Made by a program: the position numbers and the translations under genes | From: Planctomycetales bacterium | GTDB lineage: Bacteria; Planctomycetota; Planctomycetia; Planctomycetales; Planctomycetaceae | Length of the DNA: 7,032 nt | Assembly: GCA_020050375.1 (NCBI GenBank) | Contig: JAGVKR010000207.1 | Coordinates: 1 to 7,032, forward strand | Reading direction: 5' to 3' | The notes under the pieces: generated by a model | Seen by the model: the letters and a program-made list of their open reading frames with translations, nothing else | Database searches by the model: none | What the model was told of the DNA's origin: nothing | Part shown: positions 1 through 6,449 of the stretch, piece after piece | Layout: each line of letters starts with the position of its first letter | How positions within the stretch are numbered: the first letter of the stretch is position 1

Positions 1-2
1 AC

Positions 3-641
3 AAACTGCGCGTCGAGGCGATCGTGACGCATGCCGAGCTGACACGGTCGCTCACGGGACCGAAAGCGCTCGACCTCGCGGCCAGCATCGATCTCGCGTC
101 GGAGCTGGGAGGCGACGTCGTGACGTTTCACCTCGGGGGGCCGGGCAAAGACGACAACGAGAAAGAGCTCTGGGATCGCGTCGTCCCTGCCATCCAGAAG
201 GCGGCCGCGCATGGGGACGCGAAGCACGTGGCGCTGGCGATCGACGTGGGGCCCTGGCCGACCTGGATCGTCAAGACGTCCGACGATTTGGCGCGGCTGT
301 TCGACGACGTCGGGTCGAAGTCGTTCGGCGTCAACTTCGATCCGTCGTATCTGGCGGTGATGGGAATCGATCCGGTCGGGTTCGTCGAGCGGTTCGGGAG
401 CCGCATCCGCCACGTCCACCTCAAAGACCACGTCGGCAAGTACCCGAAATGGGAGCACCACATTCCGGGCCAGGGAGAGTTCGACTACACGCCGATCGTC
501 GCCGCCCTGGGAAAGGCCAAATTCGAGGGCGCCCTCGCCATCGAATGTTTCACATCCATGAAGTTCGAGGAAGCGTGCGACGTCGGCTACCAGACGCTGT
601 CGGCGGCATTCGCAAACGCAAACCTCAAGCTGACGCGGTGA
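3..641 (+). CDS. Sugar phosphate isomerase/epimerase, TIM-barrel (5' truncated)
   Basis: The frame is open from base 3 (KLRVEAIVTHAEL...), so the GTG at 24 is an internal valine and the real start lies before the contig; 212 residues are visible. The protein resembles the xylose isomerase-like TIM-barrel / AP endonuclease family 2 superfamily, whose members isomerise or epimerise sugars and inositols at a divalent metal site in the cytoplasm. Visible hallmarks, numbering the residue at base 3 as 1, are FDPSY (D113), HVHLKD (H137, H139), GQGEFDY shortly after, and ALAIECF (E181), the last being the usual C-terminal metal glutamate. Two usual active-site positions look altered: the first metal glutamate position appears to be D81 (AIDVG), and the histidine of the common DPSH motif is Y116. 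The substrate cannot be told from sequence. Roughly the first quarter of a typical 270-290 aa protein is missing. It is separated from the next gene by over 300 bp and probably belongs to a different transcription unit. Confidence 0.82.
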   Translation, partial: KLRVEAIVTHAELTRSLTGPKALDLAASIDLASELGGDVVTFHLGGPGKDDNEKELWDRVVPAIQKAAAHGDAKHVALAIDVGPWPTWIVKTSDDLARLFDDVGSKSFGVNFDPSYLAVMGIDPVGFVERFGSRIRHVHLKDHVGKYPKWEHHIPGQGEFDYTPIVAALGKAKFEGALAIECFTSMKFEEACDVGYQTLSAAFANANLKLTR

Positions 642-824
642 GCGTCTGGCTAAAAGACGGCCCGATCGTCACAATCCGTTTGGCAGGCCAAACCGGTGCG
701 AGCCCACTGATTTATCCGCTTCTTGCCATTCACGACGGCCGGACGACTGTGAAAAACCCGCGAAATCTCCCCCCCGCGTTTCCGCTGTCTGAAAAGTGGT
801 GATAGATTAACTGGGTCGTGTTTT

Positions 825-847
825 GAGGAGGGTGTGTCCCCCACCTC
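825..847. promoter_or_regulatory. Leader hairpin 1
   Basis: GAGGAGGG (825-832) can pair with CCCACCTC (840-847) across a 7-nt loop, with a single A-A mismatch. It lies 20 bases before the stronger palindrome at 868-896, making a tandem hairpin leader ahead of the dehydrogenase gene. No U-tract follows, so it is not a classical intrinsic terminator. Functional significance is inference. Confidence 0.35.
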
Positions 848-867
848 TGCCGGAAATTTGCGCGTAC

Positions 868-896
868 TTAGCCCCCCGTGAATCACGGGGGGCTAA
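868..896. repeat. Strong GC-rich palindrome (hairpin 2)
   Basis: TTAGCCCCCCGTGA (868-881) is the exact reverse complement of 883-896, with one base (882) between them; realistically it forms a 13-bp stem with an AAT loop. There is no following T-run, so it may be a REP-like intergenic palindrome, a transcript-end stabiliser for the isomerase gene, or a pause/attenuation structure in the dehydrogenase leader. The flanking TTA/TAA symmetry continues the pairing. Whether it recurs in the genome is not known from this window. Confidence 0.7.
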
Positions 897-974
897 ATCA
901 GATCGACCATCATTGCGAGCAAGAAATTGGCCAGCGAGACGAGCCCCGTTGCCGAGCGAAAACGTGATTCCGAA

Positions 975-2300
975 ATGTCTCCCACCTGCACGAATCTGCT
1001 GAACGCCCTCCGCCAGAAGACCGCGCGCGTGGGAGTGATCGGACTGGGTTACGTCGGATTGCCGCTGGCGAACCTCTTTCACGAGAAGGGATTCTCCGTG
1101 GTGGGCTTCGACATCGACCAGCGCAAGGTCGATTCGCTCAAATCCGGCAAGAGCTACATCGGCCATATCCCCGATGCGCGGATTGCCGAGCTGACGACCG
1201 ACGGCCGGTTCGAGCCGACGACCCACTTCGCAAAGATCGGCGACGTCGATACGGTCTCGATCTGCGTTCCCACGCCGCTCGACGAATACCGCGAACCCGA
1301 CCTGTCGTTCATCGAATCGACGGGACGGGCGATCGCTCCCTATCTCAAGCGCGGGCAGTTGATCGTCCTGGAAAGCACAACCTATCCGGGGACGACCAAA
1401 GAAATCCTGCAGCCGATCCTCGAAGCGGCCAATGGGCTTCGCGCGGGGGTCGACTTTTTTCTGGCTTACAGCCCCGAGCGGGAAGACCCGGGCAATCCCA
1501 ACTTTTCGACCTCCACGATTCCGAAAGTGGTGGGAGGCATGGACGCCGAGTCGCTGGCGGCTGCGGTGGCCCTCTACGAGCAGGCGGCGGCGAAAGTCGT
1601 GCCGGTCTCGTCGATGGAAGTCGCCGAGGCCTGCAAGATCCTCGAGAACACCTATCGGGCGGTCAACATCGCGCTCGTCAACGAGATGAAGGTCCTGTTC
1701 GACAAGATGGGCCTGAGCATGTGGGAAGTGATCGAGGCCGCCAAGACCAAGCCGTTTGGCTTTCAGGCGTTCTACCCGGGCCCGGGGCTGGGGGGGCACT
1801 GCATCCCGATCGATCCCTACTACCTCACCTGGCTGGCCAAGCGTTACGGGCTCAACACCCGCTTCATCGAGCTGGCCGGCGAAGTGAATTCACGAATGCC
1901 GGGCTACGTTGTCGAGCAGTTGATGCGCGGCCTGAATCGGGCCGGCAAGGCGGTGAACGGCGCCAAGATCGCCCTGATCGGCATCGCTTATAAGAAAGAC
2001 GTCGACGATCCGCGCGAGTCCCCCGCGTTCGAGATCATCGAAGAGCTGCTGGAGCTCGGGGCCGACTTGTCGTACCACGATCCGCACATTCCCCGTCTCC
2101 CGAAGACGCGCAAGCACGACCTGCGGATGGCCAGCCAGCCGCTCACTCCCGAATACCTGGGCAGCCAGGATTGCGTGCTGATCGTCACCGATCACTCGGC
2201 CGTCGACTGGGGCCAGGTGGTCAAGCACGCGCGGCTCATCGTCGATCCTCGCAATGCGACGGGCAAAGTCGTAGCGCCTCGCGAACACATTATCAGTTGA
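975..2300 (+). CDS. wbpA: UDP-N-acetylhexosamine 6-dehydrogenase (nucleotide sugar dehydrogenase)
   Basis: This enzyme of the UDP-glucose/UDP-GlcNAc/UDP-ManNAc dehydrogenase family performs a two-step NAD-dependent oxidation of C6 to give a uronic acid nucleotide for surface polysaccharide. From the ATG at 975 it is 441 aa, matching the family's roughly 430-440. The Rossmann motif GLGYVG is at residues 23-28, followed by VVGFDID with the acidic residue that binds NAD ribose. ESTTYPGTT begins at E133. AEACKILENTYRAVN carries the conserved K221. PGPGLGGHCIPIDPYYL carries the catalytic C276. KKDVDDPRESPA marks the C-terminal UDP-binding domain. The KPFGFQAFYPGPGLGGHC context and the LENTYRAVNIALVNE helix favour the WbpA/TviB (UDP-GlcNAc) branch over UDP-glucose dehydrogenase; exact substrate is inference. 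A TTG at 927 would add 16 residues with no motif and no better ribosome binding site, so 975 is preferred, but neither start has a clear Shine-Dalgarno. The next gene, a 4-epimerase, starts 99 bp downstream. Confidence 0.9.
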   Translation: MSPTCTNLLNALRQKTARVGVIGLGYVGLPLANLFHEKGFSVVGFDIDQRKVDSLKSGKSYIGHIPDARIAELTTDGRFEPTTHFAKIGDVDTVSICVPTPLDEYREPDLSFIESTGRAIAPYLKRGQLIVLESTTYPGTTKEILQPILEAANGLRAGVDFFLAYSPEREDPGNPNFSTSTIPKVVGGMDAESLAAAVALYEQAAAKVVPVSSMEVAEACKILENTYRAVNIALVNEMKVLFDKMGLSMWEVIEAAKTKPFGFQAFYPGPGLGGHCIPIDPYYLTWLAKRYGLNTRFIELAGEVNSRMPGYVVEQLMRGLNRAGKAVNGAKIALIGIAYKKDVDDPRESPAFEIIEELLELGADLSYHDPHIPRLPKTRKHDLRMASQPLTPEYLGSQDCVLIVTDHSAVDWGQVVKHARLIVDPRNATGKVVAPREHIIS

Positions 2301-2377
2301 ATTTTCGAACAAGTATTTCGTCGTGTCCCTCCACGTTTAGCACCGAGCCGCAGCCCAGCTTCTGCATCACGTGCGCC

Positions 2378-2398
2378 TATTCCGATCGACTCGATTCC
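2378..2398 (+). repeat. 21-bp leader direct repeat, copy A
   Basis: TATTCCGATCGACTCGATTC plus one further C ends one base before the epimerase ATG at 2400. It matches 18 of 21 positions of a segment at 4285-4305, which lies in the leader of the secreted-protein gene; both copies are preceded by GTGCG. It may be chance, a shared leader or regulatory motif, or a repeat remnant. No function is claimed. Confidence 0.3.
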
Positions 2399-2399
2399 A

Positions 2400-3347
2400 A
2401 TGACCAAATATCTCGTCACCGGCGGCGCCGGCTTCATTGGATCGCACATCGTCGAGCGGCTGGTCTCGCAGGGGGAGACGGTCCGCGTCCTCGACAACCT
2501 GTCGACCGGCTCGCGCGAAAACGTTACCTGCCACGGCCGGCGCGTCGAATTCGTCGAGGGGGATCTGTGCGATCCGGCGATCGTTGCCGGCGCTGTCAAG
2601 GGAATCGAAGTCGTTTTCCACGAAGCGGCGCTCGCTTCGGTGCCGCGCAGCGTCGAGAATCCGCTAGAGACGCACGAGGCGTGCGTCACCGGGACAGTGA
2701 TCCTGCTCGACGCCTGCCGCAAGTCGGCAGTCCGCCGGGTGGTCTATGCCGCTTCGAGCAGCGCTTACGGCAATTCGCCGATCATGCCCAAGACCGAGAA
2801 GCATTTGCCCGAAGTCCTCTCACCCTATGCGGCGGCTAAGCTCGCCGGCGAGCTGTATCTCGAGTGCTTCGCCGCGACCTACGGGCTGGAGACGGTCCGG
2901 CTGCGATACTTCAACGTGTTCGGCCCGCGGCAGGATCCCAACAGTCCGTATTCGGCGGTGATTCCTCTCTTCGTCGCCGCGCTGCTCGACGGCCGGACCC
3001 CGACGATCTTCGGCGACGGCACCCAGTCGCGCGATTTCACCTATGTCGACAACGTGGTTGCAGCGAATCTCAAAGGCGCGACTGCGCCGGGGGTCTCGGG
3101 ACGGGTTTACAACGTCGCGTGCGGCAGCAGCCTCAGCGTCAACGACATGCTGCGACAGATCTGCCTCCTGCTCGATAAACCCTTCGCGCCGCACTACGCC
3201 CCTCCGCGGACCGGCGACGTGCTGCATTCCTGGGCCGATATATCCGCCGCCCAGCGCGATCTGGGATACGCCACCGAAGTCGATCTCAATGAGGGGTTAC
3301 GGCGGACAGTTGAGTATTATGCGGACCAGCACCGATCGAAAAGATGA
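2400..3347 (+). CDS. NAD-dependent UDP-sugar 4-epimerase (WbpP/TviC-like)
   Basis: This is a 315-aa extended short-chain dehydrogenase/reductase that inverts C4 of a UDP-hexose, UDP-HexNAc or uronic acid through a 4-keto intermediate on bound NAD. Visible motifs are TGGAGFIG near the N-terminus (G8, G11, G14 of the GxxGxxG), D32 in VLDNLSTG for NAD ribose, AASSSAYG at 117-124 containing the catalytic serine, and SPYAAAK with Y143 and K147 of the YxxxK pair. [21 protein letters not shown] and [14 protein letters not shown] are typical of the WbpP/TviC/GalE group. The ASSSAYG and [14 protein letters not shown] pattern favours the GlcNAc/GalNAc(A)-type branch, but dTDP-glucose dehydratase or GDP-sugar relatives are less likely alternatives. 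Directly downstream of the UDP-HexNAc dehydrogenase, it suggests the Vi-antigen or O-antigen step pair making UDP-GalNAcA. The ATG at 2400 begins [14 protein letters not shown], so the start is well fixed although no Shine-Dalgarno is seen. Confidence 0.9.
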   Translation: MTKYLVTGGAGFIGSHIVERLVSQGETVRVLDNLSTGSRENVTCHGRRVEFVEGDLCDPAIVAGAVKGIEVVFHEAALASVPRSVENPLETHEACVTGTVILLDACRKSAVRRVVYAASSSAYGNSPIMPKTEKHLPEVLSPYAAAKLAGELYLECFAATYGLETVRLRYFNVFGPRQDPNSPYSAVIPLFVAALLDGRTPTIFGDGTQSRDFTYVDNVVAANLKGATAPGVSGRVYNVACGSSLSVNDMLRQICLLLDKPFAPHYAPPRTGDVLHSWADISAAQRDLGYATEVDLNEGLRRTVEYYADQHRSKR

Positions 3348-3434
3348 ACTACACTTGCAGAGAATTGTCGCAGCCGCATCGCGGGCTTCCAGGTCACCTC
3401 AAAACGCAGTTCAAGATTCGGATTTGTTGTTTCC

Positions 3435-3995
3435 ATGCCTGTCCTCGCTCGTGAACCCGACCTGTTTCCGGAAGATCTCCTGGAGCAGTTCGATGCATTC
3501 CCGGAAGCCGGCCGTGTCTGGCAGGTCGCGCACACTCTGCCGCGCCGCGAGAAAGAATTGGCGCGGCGTTTGATACGCCGCGAAATTCCCTTCTACCTGC
3601 CGCTCTGCGAACAGCGTTCGCGAACACCCGCCGGCCGGCGGCTCACCGCCTGGCTCCCGCTGTTTCCGGGATATCTGTTCGTCAACGCGGCGGAAGATCA
3701 ATGCACCGAGGTCCTCGAGACCGGCTGCGTAGCCCGCCTGCTCGACGCCCCCGATGGCCGACAGCTCGCCTTCGACCTGCTCCAGATTCATCGCCTGACG
3801 GAGTCGGGCGCGGCGCTCGTGCGCGAGCCCGAACTGCAACCCGGCACGCCCGTTCGCGTGACCAGCGGGCCGTTCCTCGGGTTCGAAGGACGGGTCGTGA
3901 AGCGGCAGTCCGGCGATCGCCTGCTGATCCTCATCAATTACCTGCAGCAGGGGATCTCCATCTCGCTCGAAGGCTGCGACATCGAGCGCACCTGA
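3435..3995 (+). CDS. NusG-family antitermination factor, specialised paralogue (RfaH/UpxY/LoaP-like)
   Basis: This 186-aa protein has the two-domain NusG plan. An extra N-terminal tail of about 27 residues precedes an NGN domain, which begins at VWQVAHTLPRREKELARRL (28-46) and includes LFPGYLFV (76-83), a NusG/RfaH hallmark. A KOW domain follows at about 134-186, with LQPGTPVRVTSGPFLGFEG and then VVKRQSGDRLLILINYLQQG, ending a few residues after the domain. NusG-type proteins bind the RNA polymerase clamp; specialised paralogues increase read-through of long polysaccharide operons. Housekeeping NusG is usually encoded between secE and rplK and has a more conserved KOW. The divergent sequence and position 87 bp after two nucleotide-sugar genes point to a polysaccharide-specific paralogue. 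No operon for it to act on lies downstream: a repeat element begins 23 bp after its stop. The ATG at 3435 lacks a clear ribosome binding site, but upstream in-frame codons offer no better start. Confidence 0.85.
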   Translation: MPVLAREPDLFPEDLLEQFDAFPEAGRVWQVAHTLPRREKELARRLIRREIPFYLPLCEQRSRTPAGRRLTAWLPLFPGYLFVNAAEDQCTEVLETGCVARLLDAPDGRQLAFDLLQIHRLTESGAALVREPELQPGTPVRVTSGPFLGFEGRVVKRQSGDRLLILINYLQQGISISLEGCDIERT

Positions 3996-4018
3996 GTCGA
4001 ACCGCCGCATTCCACTCT

Positions 4019-4206
4019 CCCCCCCTTAGGAAGGGGGGGCCGCGGGGGGGTCGCGTTGCAGGAAAGAGAACATCGAACATTCAACTTCGTGGTTGAGCGT
4101 TGGAGGTTGAGTGTTGGAAGTTTCTTGCCTTCCAAGGCGGACTTGCCGGCGGTAATACGACATCCCTGCGAAGCGACCCCCCCAACCCCCCCTTCCTAAG
4201 GGGGGG
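4019..4206. mobile_element. MITE-like element with long imperfect terminal inverted repeats
   Basis: The left arm 4019-4062 and right arm 4165-4206 are reverse complements over about 42-44 bases. The outer 21 bases (seven C, TT, three-base centre, AA, seven G) match exactly. Next come a GCGG/AA difference, another seven-base C/G run, and a 12-base segment (CCTGCAACGCGA against CCTGCGAAGCGA) with two mismatches. Each arm is itself a 9-bp hairpin with a 3-nt loop. The 102-bp interior has no gene but contains a tandem repeat. There is no transposase, so if mobile it is non-autonomous. It begins 23 bp after the NusG-like stop and could also serve as a transcript end. No clear target-site duplication is seen. 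Confidence 0.72.
4073..4118. repeat. 14-bp tandem repeat plus inverted copy inside the element
   Basis: GGTTGAGCGTTGGA (4091-4104) is directly followed by GGTTGAGTGTTGGA (4105-4118), 13 of 14 identical. The reverse complement of 4073-4086 (AGTTGAATGTTCGA) is a third, degenerate copy matching 11 of 14. The motif resembles the low-complexity GTTGA/TGTTGGA repeats that give spurious reading frames in many environmental bacterial genomes. Confidence 0.6.
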
Positions 4207-4284
4207 AGTGCATGAGCGCCGCTCGTTTCCTTTCGCCCAGTCCCCGCGTTATACTTCCGCTGCGTGGCCTGCGGTCCGGGTGCG

Positions 4285-4305
4285 TATTCCGACCGGCTCG
4301 AATCC
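4285..4305 (+). repeat. 21-bp leader direct repeat, copy B
   Basis: TATTCCGACCGGCTCGAATC plus one further C matches 18 of 21 bases of the segment at 2378-2398. It lies 37 bases before the ATG at 4343, in the leader of the secreted-protein gene. The GGCTCGAATCC part resembles a tRNA T-arm, but no tRNA can be folded around it. Function unknown; chance similarity is possible. Confidence 0.3.
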
Positions 4306-4330
4306 TGGAAAGTCAACCTGCAATTCCTGC

Positions 4331-4334
4331 GAGG
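4331..4334 (+). promoter_or_regulatory. Ribosome binding site fixing the start at 4343
   Basis: GAGG is eight bases before the ATG at 4343, whose product opens with a textbook signal peptide. The frame stays open upstream to 4100 through the repeat element, so an automatic longest-frame call would add 81 spurious residues; this site argues against that. A -10-like TATACT occurs at 4250-4255, but no good -35 is found. Confidence 0.7.
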
Positions 4335-4342
4335 ATGCTCTG

Positions 4343-6067
4343 ATGTTGCGACGTTGCGGTTTCGCCGTGCTGGTCGTGTCGTTCGTGATTGCGGCCCGGC
4401 CGATGGCGGCTGCCGAAAATGCCCTGGATGCTATTTCGTCCGACGCCGGCGTCGTCGTGCGTCTGAAGAATCCGCAGGCGACGATTGAGAAGGTCGCCGA
4501 TCTCGTCAATGAAATCGTGCCGGGCGTCGGTGAGCAAGTCCGCGCGCAGGCCGACGGGATCGGGTTGGCCATTTCGAATCCGACGCTGGCGGGGGTCGAC
4601 AAGCAGTCCGACTGGTGGGTGGCGGTCTATCCGCGCGGCGGCGAGCAGGAGCCGCAATTGGTGTTCGTCATCCCCGCCTCGGATCTCAAAGGGATGAAGG
4701 CCGGGTTGGGCGAGAGCTTCAAATTCGTGGAGCACGGCAAGTTCGGGGTCTACACCGAAGATTCGGACGCAGCCGACAAAACCGCCGCCCTGTTGAAGGG
4801 GAACGGCAAGTCGATCGCGCCGCTCATCGACAAAGACAGCCTGGTCGTGTTCGACAAGGGAGACATTTCGGTGTTCATTCACGTCAAGCGGCTGGCCACG
4901 GTCTATAAGGACCGGCTGACCGAAACCCGCGAACGGATCACGCAGGCGCTCGAAAACGCTCCGGCGGAGTTGCCCGGCACCCCGGGGCTCAATCCCAAGG
5001 CGATCGCCGACGTCCTCGGGCAGTTGCTCACCGTGTTGATGCAGGGGCTCGACGACACTCAGAGTTGCACGATCGCCGCGATGATCTCCAAAGAAGGGCT
5101 GGCCTTCGAAGATCTTGTGCGCGTGGCTTCCAACTCGACGACCGACAAGCTTTTGCAGAAGTCACCGCCGAATGCACTTGGCACACTCGCATCGCTGCCG
5201 GCTGGCGGACTGGGTTACTTCGGATTACACGGCGATCTGACTGAGCTCGCCCAGTGGGGCATGAAAATGTCCGCCGCATTTCTCGGCGACAACGAACAAT
5301 CCGCGAAGGAACTGCAGGGAGTTCTCGCCGATTTGCAGAAGCTCAAGTACGGCGTGATTGCCTCGTCATTCGGCCTGGGTGCGGTTGACGAAGGCGCGCT
5401 CCGCACGGCGACGATCACCGAAGTCAGCGAACCGTCGAAACTGCGCGACCTGTCGCAGAAGTTGTTCAAGGCGATGGGGACCATCCAATCGGGCGCCATG
5501 AAGCAAACCTACGCGATCAAGCCCGACGCCGAGAAGTCGGGGCAGAATTCGGTCGACGTCCTGACCGTGACGATGGAACTGGGCGACGCCGCGGGACCGG
5601 AAGCGGCGATGATGGAACGCTTCCTCAAAACGCTCTATGGCCCCGAGGGGGCCGTCACCCGCATGACCTATCTGAAAGACAGGGCAGTTCAGGCCAACGG
5701 CGGGGGCAAGATGGCCCTCGAAAAGGTGCTCGCTGCTCTCGAGAAGAAAACCGACACGATCGGCAGCGCCGCGCCTTACGAAGAAGCCCGGAAGCGCCTC
5801 AGCGATAAATCCAATCTCCTCGTGCTGTTCGATCTCCCCGGATTCCTGAGCAAGGCGATCGAGCTTGTGGTCGACAGCGGCGCTCTGCCGATTCCGATCA
5901 ATGTCGAGGGAGTGCGAAGTCTCGATATCAAACCATCGTTCCTGGGATTTTCGCTGGCGACCGAGCCGGAGGGATTGCGCGTCAAAACAAGCATTCCCGT
6001 CGAGCAGGCCCAGGGTGTCGCCAAAATCGTGATGACAGTCATGGCCCAGCTCAATGGGGGGCAATAA
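4343..6067 (+). CDS. Secreted protein of unknown family, 574 aa
   Basis: I do not recognise this family. The N-terminus MLRRCGFAVLVVSFVIAA is a signal peptide: LRR basic start, hydrophobic core at about 5-18, then RPMAAA with probable cleavage after A24 (AAA|EN), so the mature protein of about 550 residues should be exported. No other membrane segment, lipobox cysteine at the cleavage point, heme CXXCH motif, repeat array or catalytic signature is seen. The body alternates hydrophobic strands and charged helices (SDAGVVVRLKNPQATIEKV, WWVAVYPRGGEQEPQLVFV, GLGYFGLHGDLTELAQWGM). This is loosely reminiscent of DUF3352-type secreted proteins, where 'model' strands alternate with 'AL..L' helices; that comparison is weak and from memory. 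It ends with QLNGGQ and a TAA. It stands alone: 347 bp of repeat and leader separate it from the NusG-like gene, and 109 bp from the small gene downstream. The start is set by the GAGG at 4331 and the signal peptide. Codon use resembles the neighbours, so there is no sign of recent transfer. Confidence 0.85.
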   Translation: MLRRCGFAVLVVSFVIAARPMAAAENALDAISSDAGVVVRLKNPQATIEKVADLVNEIVPGVGEQVRAQADGIGLAISNPTLAGVDKQSDWWVAVYPRGGEQEPQLVFVIPASDLKGMKAGLGESFKFVEHGKFGVYTEDSDAADKTAALLKGNGKSIAPLIDKDSLVVFDKGDISVFIHVKRLATVYKDRLTETRERITQALENAPAELPGTPGLNPKAIADVLGQLLTVLMQGLDDTQSCTIAAMISKEGLAFEDLVRVASNSTTDKLLQKSPPNALGTLASLPAGGLGYFGLHGDLTELAQWGMKMSAAFLGDNEQSAKELQGVLADLQKLKYGVIASSFGLGAVDEGALRTATITEVSEPSKLRDLSQKLFKAMGTIQSGAMKQTYAIKPDAEKSGQNSVDVLTVTMELGDAAGPEAAMMERFLKTLYGPEGAVTRMTYLKDRAVQANGGGKMALEKVLAALEKKTDTIGSAAPYEEARKRLSDKSNLLVLFDLPGFLSKAIELVVDSGALPIPINVEGVRSLDIKPSFLGFSLATEPEGLRVKTSIPVEQAQGVAKIVMTVMAQLNGGQ

Positions 6068-6176
6068 CAACCCGCGTTGCATGTCGAACGGCGACCGGCG
6101 CCCGCCGCGCGCTTGCCTCTTCGCGTTGTTGTGCTTTCAAAACATCAACCGGTAGTTCACTCAATCAACGCAGATC

Positions 6177-6428
6177 ATGGCTGCTGAAGAAAAATACGAC
6201 CCCCGTCGCGAATCGCTGGTGATGGAAACCCGCACCAGTTGGGATCCGGCCCTGGGAAACCTCTCCGAGGCCGACAAGGAATGGCTGGCGCACGCCGTTC
6301 AGGAGCAACCGGAAAAGGCGGCGAGGATCGCCTACGAACGGTCGCACACCGGTTTCACCCGCGAAATCACCGTCACCGTGGCCGACGTCGAGCGCCTCTA
6401 CCGCGAACGTGCCGCACAGACGGCCTGA
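6177..6428 (+). CDS. Small hypothetical protein, 83 aa
   Basis: An 83-residue, charged, probably cytoplasmic protein with no signal peptide, membrane segment or cysteine. It starts MAAEEKYDPRRESLVMETR and contains a likely helical segment LSEADKEWLAHAVQEQPEKA, a strand-like FTREITVTV, and a final helix VADVERLYRERAAQ. I do not recognise the family. The ATG at 6177 has no strong Shine-Dalgarno; an internal methionine at residue 16 is an alternative. Coding is supported by good third-position G/C bias and natural residue composition, in contrast to the frames in the repeat region that follows. It could be co-transcribed with the secreted-protein gene 109 bp upstream, but no functional link can be argued. 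An A/T-rich hairpin that could end its transcript begins 22 bp after the stop. Confidence 0.6.
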   Translation: MAAEEKYDPRRESLVMETRTSWDPALGNLSEADKEWLAHAVQEQPEKAARIAYERSHTGFTREITVTVADVERLYRERAAQTA

Positions 6429-6449
6429 CGTTCGGGAAACGAAGAAAAG

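Larger units (their letters stand above)
642..974. other. Non-coding leader between isomerase and dehydrogenase genes
   Basis: No convincing gene lies here; short frames in it are compositional. It contains a small palindrome at 678-693 (GTTTGGC, 2-nt loop, GCCAAAC), a hairpin at 825-847 and a strong palindrome at 868-896. A weak -10-like TAGATT occurs at 803-808, without a good -35. If the dehydrogenase starts at the TTG at 927 rather than the ATG at 975, the last 48 bases are coding. Confidence 0.6.

Noticed and set aside
832..1001. Possible short leader frame from GTG after GAGGAGGG
   Set aside because: The purine run directly abuts the GTG with no spacing, the frame runs through the palindrome and overlaps the dehydrogenase start, and the product has no recognisable character.
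807..1799. 330-codon open frame on the minus strand opposite the dehydrogenase gene
   Set aside because: It is the antisense of a clearly conserved gene, and its product is rich in R, D, G and H without domains, as expected for a shadow frame in GC-rich DNA.
4073..4118. Short tandem repeats considered as a CRISPR remnant
   Set aside because: Units are 14 bp with no spacers between them and no cas genes are nearby.
4148..4154. GGCGGTA, the first seven bases of the RfaH ops element, downstream of the NusG-like gene
   Set aside because: The rest of the ops consensus (GCGTG-type end) is absent, it lies inside the MITE-like element, and it is not in a leader of a polysaccharide operon.
4285..4310. 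tRNA T-arm-like sequence (GGCTCGAATCC) before the secreted-protein gene
   Set aside because: No acceptor, D or anticodon stem can be formed with the upstream sequence, and the T stem itself has mismatches.
5366..6082. 238-codon open frame on the minus strand opposite the secreted-protein gene
   Set aside because: R/H/G/L-rich shadow product with no motif; the + strand frame has a signal peptide, ribosome binding site and natural composition.
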